A stretch of DNA of 64,000 nucleotides from Ianthella basta (Eukaryota > Porifera > Demospongiae > Verongiida > Ianthellidae). How positions within the stretch are numbered: the stretch's first letter is position 1; each line of letters begins with the position of its first letter. Location of the stretch: the NCBI GenBank assembly GCA_964019415.1, contig OZ025869.1, forward strand, positions 15,214,459 to 15,278,458. The letters run 5' to 3'. The notes beneath the pieces were generated by a model. It was not told the origin of the DNA and did no database searches. It worked only from the letters and a program-made list of their open reading frames with translations. Shown one piece after another: positions 1 through 11,000 of this stretch. The position numbers were made by a program, and so were the translations under genes.

Positions 1-50
1 GATGGAATGAACTGTTAGTATCTTCAACAAATTGTGTTTTATCTGTACAG

Positions 51-305
51 GAAGTGGATGATGCAACACTGTTAAGGAAAGTGGAAACTGCCATTGCCAG
101 TAACCACTCACTCCAGATGTTGAAGGTGGTGAATATTGCTAACTCCATTGCAGAAGCCATCCTCAAGGGAGCTTGCAGAAACAGCTCCTTAAAGGAGTTG
201 GCCATACGGGTGTTTGCTCGTGTTCAAGCACGTCACATGGCTGCTGCTGCTGCTGCTGAACTGCGGCGAGTCAGACCACAATTAAAGTTGGACAGTTTAC
301 TTTGA
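51..305 (+). CDS. NLR0: last exon of an upstream NLR receptor (partial)
   Basis: An acceptor (tgtacag) is followed by an open exon of 84 codons and TGA. It is the counterpart of the last exons of NLR1 (24192-24434) and NLR2 (49237-49488), so the rest of the gene lies left of the window. The exon starts EVDDATLLRKVETAIASNH and carries the closing leucine-rich segment (NSSLKEL). Its end is a helical, Ala-rich tail encoded partly by a GCT run and finishing RPQLKLDSLL. The first half is nearly identical to the other copies, whereas the 30 or so residues after KEL differ strongly. An ATTAAA at 308-313 is a possible poly(A) signal, also present after NLR2. The role is inferred as the C-terminal end of a cytosolic pattern-sensing receptor. 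Confidence 0.85.
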   Translation, partial: EVDDATLLRKVETAIASNHSLQMLKVVNIANSIAEAILKGACRNSSLKELAIRVFARVQARHMAAAAAAELRRVRPQLKLDSLL

Positions 306-1035
306 TCATTAAATACATATTCAACATTCATTATACTGTACATGTACAGTAATAATCAAATTCATGACTTCTATTATGTAGATTGTATAATTATAAGATC
401 ATGTGATATTGCCTTATTCAATTAATTTGCGTGGGTGGTTGATGACCTTGCGAGCATGCTGTCTATAGCTAGATCTGCCCTTCTGTGCCATGTACAGCTG
501 CAGTGCATGTACTATTGTGACAAACTTCACCCTCAATGTCATACATCATCGTGCATGGCTGGAGTGTATACATTTGATTGAATGTTAACTAACCCGTATA
601 GGCCTGCAGCTAACTAACTATAGCTACCCATCCATGCACACCTCATGCATAGTATGCACTCTACCCATTCAGCATCATATATAATAGTAATACTACAGTA
701 GGGTCATAGTGATACTATAATCTGTCCAGATATATGCCTTGAGCTCAATCGTGTGTACATTGACCACTGACCCATGCATGCAGGCCCTGTGCACACCTCA
801 TGTGTGCGCGTGGGTATATCATTGACCGGCTGAACCAGGCCCTGCTTGTGCTCACCTCCTAACATGTGTGTGTGCTGTAAATCACACACTTAAGACTAGC
901 ACTCCTTAGCCACTTCAGTAATATAAAATTACTACAATAATTATGTCATAATGATAACATTATTTGTCCACATAGTATACAGCTCCACCTCAAGTTACTA
1001 AAGTAAGAGAAATGAAACAAGCTACAGAGCAGAGG
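306..1035. other. Convergent intergenic spacer between NLR0 and kinase copy 1
   Basis: This is the tail-to-tail spacer between the plus-strand NLR end and the minus-strand kinase end. It is AT-rich and conserved in 49489-50272 (unit 3) but mostly deleted in unit 2 (24435-24732). I see no coding exon, RNA gene or element in it; it probably holds both 3' UTRs. Confidence 0.6.
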
Positions 1036-2998
1036 TTAGGTATCTTTTGTTGCCATGGAAACAAAGGGAATAGCTCCAAAGCAATCTGCTCCCTGTTGCC
1101 ATGGTGATGAAGAGTTGTACCGCACTCCCTGGTGGTCTCCCCCGGGGGTTTGTTTGGTTGCTCCGTGGTGGACTGGTTCAGGGTCAAATAGGTCGAGGGA
1201 GCGGTCCAGGTTTGATCGTGGAGAAGGTCTTGTGGTAGCTGTTGGAGAGTGGGGAGAGCTGGATTGAGAATACCTTTGAGAGGCAGTGTGGGCCGTGGTG
1301 GAGGAGGAGGGAGGCTGCTTTACTTCAGTTGGGAAGTGGGAGAGGCCAAAAGGGTCTTCCTGTTTCACCGTCTTCTTAATCACTTTAGCGTAGACCGGCT
1401 CAGACTTGTTGGTGGTGCCGCTTGAGTCAGGGGATTGACCTTTGACCTCTGACCTCTGCTCCACAAATGGAGCCAGTCCAAATGAGTCTGCTCTCTGGTG
1501 TCGTGAAGCTGGTTGGGATGTTTTGGGAGGGGCAGTGTCCTCATTCTCATTTTCAGACTGGGAAGGGGGACGAGGGCGTGATGAGGTAGGAGCTGTGTGT
1601 ACAAAGCGAGGGGCACCAAATGGATCAGGACTGCATACAGGGAGATTCCCTTGACTTGCTGCTGGAATGACATCACTCGTCACCTCACTGGATAAGACCG
1701 ATGTAGCCTGTCTGGAGGAGAAAGAATCTTCAAACCCTCCCCTAGTGTGTGGAGCATGGGGCTTTGTTTGGGGCTCTGTGGTTGCCATGGAGACGTCGGG
1801 TTCCTCAGAAGCAATGAAGAAATCATCAAACTCTTGGTCTGCAAAGCCAGGAGGAGGGGGTGGGAAGTTTGAGGGAATATCTGTTAGTGGGGGATTTCCC
1901 CTGCATTCAGGTGGTGGTGATGGAGGTGCTCTTGGATCAAAGTCCTCGTCATCTGACCTCTGCTGCATTTGATTGGCTGGGACCTTTGAAGTGGTAAAAA
2001 GGTTCTGCTCCAAAGACATCCTGAGATCCATTTGCAGCTTTTCTTTGAACAACTTCAGACTGTGTTCTGCTAACACGCTGGTGGGTCCTCACTGCTTCGC
2101 GTCGCTGTTTGCTCACTTCCTCCTCAGTCTGTGGTTTAGGTTGGTCATTGGGACTTGGTCGTCTTGGAGATCGGCCACGGCGGGGGAGTACAGGGGAAAG
2201 TCCCGTCTTGGGTCTGTCCCTTCCAACAATGGAGGTCTCCACCACAGTAGGAGCTAGTAACCTGAGGGGAGGGAGGGGGGAGGCAGGGGAAGGGGAATGG
2301 AGGGAGGGAGCTCAGTGCATGATACTATTTTACTGTTGGCAGACAAGAAGCCTTCGCAGGCTCCGACGTTGATTCCTTCGCTGTCTAAAGTCAACATTAG
2401 CATGAAATAAGATATGCAGGTCTGCAAAACATAAATCAGCCATTTTTACTCAGGTGTGACCGACTTGTCATATTGACATTCATGACAAGCAACGCAACCA
2501 TTACAATGTCATTTCCAACATAGTGAACACAGTCTGAATCATTTGTGAGTCCGGCTTCATTCAAAGAATTGTTTACACAACACCAGTAAACACCAAACAT
2601 AAGACATTACAAGAGAGCCAATAGCAGACTAGTCACTACACATGTGCAGAGAAGTGGAGACACTCACTTCTTCTTGGTAGGAGCAGCTTGCTTTGACTCT
2701 GTTTCCGTTGGAGGGAAAGGCAACTGTGAGGGGATGGGAGAGTGCTGGAGGAGGGGAGGGGAGGGAGGGGAGGTGAAAGGGGAGTGGTACGTATACACAC
2801 ACACACACACTGTGAATTGACTGAATCCACTAACAAAGATGTTAGGTACAGGGTTCCTCTCTCATTTCATTGCAAACACCACATGAGCAACTTGAAAGAT
2901 GTCCGGTCTCTTCTTTGGGTCCACCTCCAGCATGTACTCTGGGAGGGGAGGAGGGAGGGATGGGGACTGGTAGGAACATGGGAATGGACACCAACACA

Positions 2999-3004
2999 CA
3001 CTCA

Positions 3005-3070
<66 letters not shown>
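2999..3070. repeat. (CA)n microsatellite, empty target site of the TIR element
   Basis: A CA run lies in the intron between the LGCLLYK and YMLEVDP exons of kinase copy 1. At the same intron position, copies 2 and 3 have CA runs on both sides of an 8.2-8.4 kb TIR element, so this is the uninterrupted pre-insertion state. Confidence 0.85.
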
Positions 3071-3073
<3 letters not shown>

Positions 3074-3078
3074 CCCTA

Positions 3079-3300
<222 letters not shown>

Positions 3301-3608
3301 TCACACCACTGCCCCCTCCCCTCATTCCACCCTCACCCAGATGTCCGACTTTGTGGTGATCTTCTGTCCACTGTACAGATCCACCATCTCTGGAGAGCGG
3401 TAAGCCAAGGTCGTGAATCTCTTTATCTCGTCCTCACACTGCCGGTGGCCCATCTTCTCTGGGTCCATCTCACAGATGTGACAACTGCCATAGTCACACA
3501 ACACAAAGACTCCCTGCTGGGAACGGATGATGTTCTCTATCTGTACAGCACAGAACACAGAGTGGGGCGGGGAGTAGGTGAGAGGAGAGGAGGGTAGAAT
3601 GGAGATAA

Positions 3609-3612
<4 letters not shown>

Positions 3613-3693
<81 letters not shown>

Positions 3694-3703
3694 GCACACA
3701 CAC
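3613..3703. repeat. (CA)n microsatellite abutting the HCDL exon donor
   Basis: A run of CA units with a few CG-containing variants near 3690. On the minus strand the TG run begins directly at the 5' splice site after the HCDL codons, so repeat and donor cannot be separated. Confidence 0.8.
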
Positions 3704-4135
3704 AGATCGCAGTGAATGATTGGTTTTGTCCGGTGGTGCAGTCTGGTCACAGCCAGCAACACGTCAGTGAAGATCCTCAGCACCTCCTCCTCAGTGAACC
3801 CTCGGTCCAGTCGAGTGTTCATCATCTCCAGGACCGAACCATCATCATACAGCTGCATCACGATGAGGATCTCATGAATATCATTACCTCTGTCACTAAT
3901 GGACCAGTCGTAGAGAGTGACTGAGTTGCGATGGTTGGCAAGTGCTCTCTGCAGAGGACAGACCAGTGGACCACACACAGCATCAGCACAACAGAACAAT
4001 CAAGGCACAAAACAGCTCTCCTCCCTCCCTGCTTGCCCAGTTTCAGGTCACACTCATTGTTGACCATTATTCTCTTCATTGCATACTGTTTCCCATTTCC
4101 ACTCTCAACAACTTGGAATACAAGTGCAAATCCAC

Positions 4136-5056
4136 CTACACACAGAGACTGGGAATGAAATTGGAGGGAGGAGTGGAGGAAATGTGTCAGTAGAGGGGAG
4201 GGGAGGGGAGTGTGGGTTCATGTGGTGATAGGAGTGTGAGGGACATGTTTCTACACACACAGCTCTACTTTGTGAGATGACGACTGTCCACTCCACATGT
4301 GACCAGACCTGTGCTCCACCAAGGACTCACCTTGACCAGATCCACAAGGCTCTCAGGTTTGAGGAACTTGCTCTCTCACTAAACATTCCTGCAGAAGGAG
4401 GAAGAGGTCATGAATATCATTATGTTAACATGCACTGAATGCATGTGTGCCCTCATCACCACACGTGACACATGGTACAGTGTGGAGTGTCTCGCTGAAA
4501 GGACAAGTGTACATGTGTGTGGGGACCAACAATGAACAGGACCTATATATAGGCACATTGGTCATGTTGATATATATAGTAACATGCATCTATCCACTGA
4601 TTCTAAATCCAGAGATGACCTCATGGTCATTTACAAGTGCATGTATAGAGATGTACGCTACCACTGGGAGGAGTGGTTTATAGGTGGAGTGCCATGTACA
4701 GTGATAGGGCGCTACACAACTCCTTGGCAAACAGTTTGGGCTGTGCTGGACTAGTCTCACTACCACACCACACTGCAGGGAGGTGGTGTGTGCATGTGCT
4801 ATGAATCAACACAGAGAAAGGGGACAGCACTTGGAGCTGACCATCTGTGGAGTGACACAGGCTGACTCCTTCCTGGAGACATGGATGCTGTGAAGAAGAG
4901 CACCAAATGCACAAGCTTAAGTTGAGGAGACCTCTCTGACAAGAGACAGTGAGACAACTTCACAGAGGTGTACCTCTGAGATAAGACCACCCCTTTAATC
5001 AGACCAGTTTAGAGGGGTCTGTATATACCCTTCAAAAACAGCTTTGGGAGAACACT
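4136..5056. other. Flank upstream of kinase copy 1
   Basis: Apart from a possible small minus-strand exon near 4334-4385 (before a GTGAGT donor), I see no gene here. It should contain the kinase 5' exon or promoter. It borders the minisatellite, whose first recognisable monomer begins near 5057. Confidence 0.4.
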
Positions 5057-8000
5057 GGTATAGAGGTCCCTCTGTATACTTGTGTACAACAGTGTATAGA
5101 GGTCCCACTGTATGCGTGTGCACAACAGTGTATAGAGGTCCCACTGTATGCGTGTGTACATCAGTGTATAGAGGTCCCACTGTATGCGTGTACATCAGTG
5201 TATAGAGGTCCCACTGTATGCGTGTGTACATCAGTGTATAGAGGCCCCACTGTATGCATGTGTACATCAGTGTATAGAGGTCCCACTGTATGCATGCGTA
5301 CATCAATGTATAGAGGTCCCACTGTATGCGTGCGTACATCAGTGTATAGAGGTCCCACTGTATGCATGCGTACATCAGTGTATAGAGGTCCCACTGTATG
5401 CGTGTGTACATCAGTGTATAGAGGTCCCACTGTATGCGTGTGTACATCAGTGTATAGAGGTCCCACTGTATGCGTGTGTACATCAGTGTATAGAGGTCCC
5501 ACTGTATGCATGTGTACATCAGTGTATAGAGGTCCCACTGTATGTGTGTGTACATCAGTGTATAGAGGTCCCACTGTATACATGTGTACATCAGTGTATA
5601 GAGGTCCCACTGTATTCATGTGTACATCAGTGTATAGAGGTCCTACTGTATGTGTGTGTACATCAGTGTATAGAGGTCCCACTGTATGCATGTGTACATC
5701 AGTGTATAGAGGTCCCACTGTATGCGTGTGTACATCAGTGTATAGAGGTCCTACTGTATGTGTGTGTACATCAGTGTATAGAGGTCCCACTGTATGCGTG
5801 TGTACATCAGTGTATAGAGGTCCCACTGTATGCATGTGTACATCAGTGTATAGAGGTCCCACTGTATGCATGTGTACATCAGTGTATAGAGGTCCAACTG
5901 TATGCGTGTGTACATCAGCGTATAGAGGTCCCACTGTATGCGTGTGTACATCAGTGTATAGAGGTCCCACTGTATGCGTGTGTACATCAGTGTATAGAGG
6001 TCCCACTGTATGCGTGTGTACATCAGCGTATAGAGGTCCCACTGTATGCGTGTGCACATCAGTGTATAGAGGTCCCACTGTATGCATGTGTACATCAGTG
6101 TATAGAGGTCCCACTGTATGCATGTGTACATCAGCGTATAGAAGTCCCACTGTATGCGTGTGTACATCAGCGTATAGAGGTCCCACTGTATGCGTGTGTA
6201 CATCAGGTCCACTGTATGCATGTGTACATCAGTATATAGAGGTCCCACTGTATGCGTGTGTACATCAGTGTATAGAGGTCCCACTGTATGCGTGTGTACA
6301 TCAGCGTATAGAGGTCCCACTGTATGCGTGTGTACATCAGTGTACAGAGGTCCCACTGTATGCGTGTGTACATCAGTGTATAGAGGTCCCACTGTATGCG
6401 TGTGTACATCAGTGTATAGAGGTCCCACTGTATGCGTGTGTACATCAGTGTATAGAGGTCCCACTGTATGCATGTGTACATCAGTGTATAGAGGTCCCAC
6501 TGTATGCGTGTGTACATCAGGTCCACTGTATGCATGTGTACATCAGTGTATAGAGGTCCCACTGTATGCATGTGTACATCAGTGTATAGAGGTCCCACTG
6601 TATGCGTGTGTACATCAGCGTATAGAGGTCCCACTGTATGCGTGTGTACATCAGTGTACAGAGGTCCCACTGTATGCGTGTGTACATCAGTGTATAGAGG
6701 TCCCACTGTATGCGTGTGTACATCAGTGTATAGAGGTCCCACTGTATGCGTGCGTACATCAGTGTATAGAGGTCCCACTGTATGCATGTGTACATCAGTG
6801 TACAGAGGTCCCACTGTATGCATGTGTACATCAGTGTATAGAGGTCCCACTGTATGCGTGTGTACATCAGTGTATAGAGGTCCCACTGTATGCATGTGTA
6901 CATCAGTGTATAGAGGTCCCACTGTATGCGTGTGTACATCAGTGTATAGAGGTCCCACTGTATGCATGTGTACATCAGTGTATAGAGGTCCCACTGTATG
7001 CGTGTGTACATCAGTGTATAGAGGTCCCACTGTATGCATGTGTACATCAGTGTATAGAGGTCCCACTGTATGCGTGTGTACATCAGTGTATAGAGGTCCC
7101 ACTGTATGCATGTGCACATCAGTGTATGAAGGTCCCACTGTATGCATGTGTACATCAGTGTATAGAGGTCCCACTGTATGCGTGTGTACATCAGTGTATA
7201 GAGGTCCCACTGTATGCATGTGTACATCAGTGTATAGAGGTCCCACTGTATGCGTGTGTACATCAGTGTATAGAGGTCCCACTGTATACATGTGTACATC
7301 AGTGTATAGAGGTCCCACTGTATGCATGTGTACATCAGTGTATAGAGGTCCCACTGTATGCATGTGTACATCAGTGTATAGAGGTCCCACTGTATGCATG
7401 TGTACATCAGTGTATAGAGGTCCCACTGTATGCATGTGTACATCAGTGTATAGAGGTCCCACTGTATGCGTGTGTACATCAGTGTATAGAGGTCCCACTG
7501 TATGCATGTGTACATCAGTGTATAGAGGTCCCACTGTATGCATGTGTACATCAGTGTATAGAGGTCCCACTGTATGCGTGTGTACATCAGTGTATAGAGG
7601 TCCCACTGTATACATGTGTACATCAGTGTATAGAGGTCCCACTGTATGCGTGTGTACATCAGTGTATAGAGGTCCCACTGTATGCGTGTGTACATCAGTG
7701 TATAGAGGTCCCACTGTATACATGTGTACATCAGTGTATAGAGGTCCCACTGTATGCATGTGTACATCAGTGTATAGAGGTCCCACTGTATGCGTGTGTA
7801 CATCAGTGTATAGAGGTCCCACTGTATGCGTGTGTACATCAGTGTATAGAGGTCCCACTGTATGCGTGTGTACATCAGTGTATAGAGGTCCCACTGTATG
7901 CGTGTGCACATCAGTGTATAGAGGTCTCACTGTATGCATGTGTACATCAGTGTATAGAGGTCCCACTGTATGCATGTGTACATCAGTGTATAGAGGTCCC

Positions 8001-11000
8001 ACTGTATGCATGTGTACATCAGTGTATAGAGGTCCCACTGTATGTGTGTGTACATCAGTGTATAGAGGTCCCACTGTATGCGTGTGTACATCAGTGTATA
8101 GAGGTCCCACTGTATGCGTGTGTACATCAGTGTATAGAGGTCCCACTGTATGCATGTGTACATCAGTGTATAGAGGTCCCACTGTATGCGTGTGTACATC
8201 AGTGTATAGAGGTCCCACTGTATGCATGTGTACATCAGTGTATAGAGGTCCCACTGTATGCATGTGTACATCAGTGTATAGAGGTCCCACTGTATGCGTG
8301 CGTACATCAGTGTATAGAGGTCTCACTGTATGCGTGCGTACATCAGTGTATAGAGGTCTCACTGTATGCGTGCGTACATCAGTGTATAGAGGTCCCACTG
8401 TATGCGTGCGTACATCAGTGTATAGAGGTCTCACTGTATGCGTGCGTACATCAGTGTATAGAGGTCCCACTGTATGCGTGCGTACATCAGTGTATAGAGG
8501 TCCCACTGTATGCATGCGTACATCAGTGTATAGAGGTCCCACTGTATGCGTGTGTACATCAGTGTATAGAGGTCTCACTGTATGCGTGCGTACATCAGTG
8601 TATAGAGGTCTCACTGTATGCGTGCGTACATCAGTGTATAGAGGTCCCACTGTATGCGTGTGTACATCAGTGTATAGAGGTCCCACTGTATACATGTGTA
8701 CATCAGTGTATAGAGGTCCCACTGTATGCGTGTGTACATCAGTGTATAGAGGTCCCACTGTATGCGTGTGTACATCAGTGTATAGAGGTCCCACTGTATG
8801 CGTGTGTACATCAGTGTATAGAGGTCCCACTGTATGCGTGTGCACATCAGTGTATAGAGGTCTCACTGTATGCGTGCGTACATCAGTGTATAGAGGTCCC
8901 ACTGTATGCGTGTGTACATCAGTGTATAGAGGTCCCACTGTATGCGTGTGTACATCAGTGTATAGAGGTCCCACTGTATGCGTGTGTACATCAGTGTATA
9001 GAGGTCCCACTGTATGCGTGTGTACATCAGTGTATAGAGGTCCCACTGTATGCGTGCGTACATCAGTGTATAGAGGTCCCACTGTATGCGTGTGTACATC
9101 AGTGTATAGAGGTCCCACTGTATGCGTGTGTACATCAGTGTATAGAGGTCCCACTGTATGCGTGTGTACATCAGTGTATAGAGGTCCCACTGTATGCGTG
9201 TGTACATCAGTGTATAGAGGTCCCACTGTATGCATGTGTACATCAGTGTATAGAGGTCCCACTGTATGCGTGTGTACATCAGTGTATAGAGGTCCCACTG
9301 TATACATGTGTACATCAGTGTATAGAGGTCCCACTGTATGCGTGCGTACATCAGTGTATAGAGGTCCCACTGTATGCATGTGTACATCAGTGTATAGAGG
9401 TCCCACTGTATGCTTGTGTACATCAGTGTATAGAGGTCCCACTGTATGCGTGCGTACATCAGTGTATAAAGTTCCCACTGTATGCATGTGTACATCAGTG
9501 TATAGAGGTCCCACTGTATGCGTGTGTACATCAGTGTATAGAGGTCCCACTGTATGCGTGTGTACATCAGTGTATAGAGGTCTCACTGTATGCGTGTGTA
9601 CATCAGTGTATAGAGGTCTCACTGTATGCGTGCGTACATCAGTGTATAGAGGTCCCACTGTATGCGTGTGTACATCAGTGTATAGAGGTCCCACTGTATA
9701 CATGTGTACATCAGTGTATAGAGGTCCCACTGTATGCATGTGTACATCAGTGTATAGAGGTCCCACTGTATGCGTGCGTACATCAGTGTATAAAGTTCCC
9801 ACTGTATGCATGTGTACATCAGTGTATAGAGGTCCCACTGTATGCGTGTGTACATCAGTGTATAGAGGTCCCACTGTATGCGTGTGTACATCAGTGTATA
9901 GAGGTCCCACTGTATGCGTGTGTACATCAGTGTATAGAGGTCTCACTGTATGCGTGCGTACATCAGTGTATAGAGGTCCCACTGTATGCGTGTGTACATC
10001 AGTGTATAGAGGTCCCACTGTATGCGTGTGTACAACAGTGTATAGAGGTCCCACTGTATGTATGTGTACAACAGTGTATAGAGGTCCCACTGTATGCGTG
10101 TGTACAACAGTGTATAGAGGTCCCACTGTATGTGTGTGTACATCAGTGTATAGAGGTCCCACTGTATGCGTGTGTACATCAGTGTATAGAGGTCCCACTG
10201 TATGCATGTGTACATTAGTGTATAGAGGTCCCACTGTATGCATGTGTACATCAGTGTATAGAGGTCCCACTGTATGCATGTGTACATTAGTGTATAGAGG
10301 TCCCACTGTATGCGTGTGTACGTCAGTGTATAGAGGTCCCACTGTATGCATGTGTACATCAGTGTATAGAGGTCCCACTGTATGCGTGTGTACATCAGTG
10401 TATAGAGGTCCCACTGTATGCATGTGTACATCAGTGTATAGAGGTCCCACTGTATGCATGCGTACATCAGTGTATAGAGGTCCCACTGTATGCATGCGTA
10501 CATCAGTGTATAGAGGTCCCACTGTATGCATGTGTACATCAGTGTATAGAGGTCCCACTGTATGCATGTGTACATCAGTGTATAGAGGTCCCACTGTATG
10601 CGTGTGTACATCAGTGTATAGAGGTCCCACTGTATGCGTGTGTACATCAGTGTATAGAGGTCCCACTGTATGCGTGTGTACATCGGTGTATAGAGGACCA
10701 ACTGTATGCGTGTGTACATCAGTGTATAGAGGTCCCACTGTATGCGTGTGTACAACAGTGTATAGAGGTCCCACTGTATGTATGTGTACAACAGTGTATA
10801 GAGGTCCCACTGTATGCGTGTGTACAACAGTGTATAGAGGTCCCACTGTATGCGTGTGTACAACAGTGTATAGAGGTCCCACTGTATGCATGTGTACATC
10901 AGTGTATAGAGGTCCCACTGTATGCGTGTGTACAACAGTGTATAGAGGTCCCACTGTATGCATGTGTACAACAGTGTATAGAGGTCCCACTGTATGCGTG

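Noticed and set aside
1055-2372. Plus-strand frames opposite the kinase tail exon (also at 24956-25900 and 50292-51145)
   Set aside because: Shadows of the minus-strand tail, which has the conserved DxFG motifs and a matching acceptor phase.
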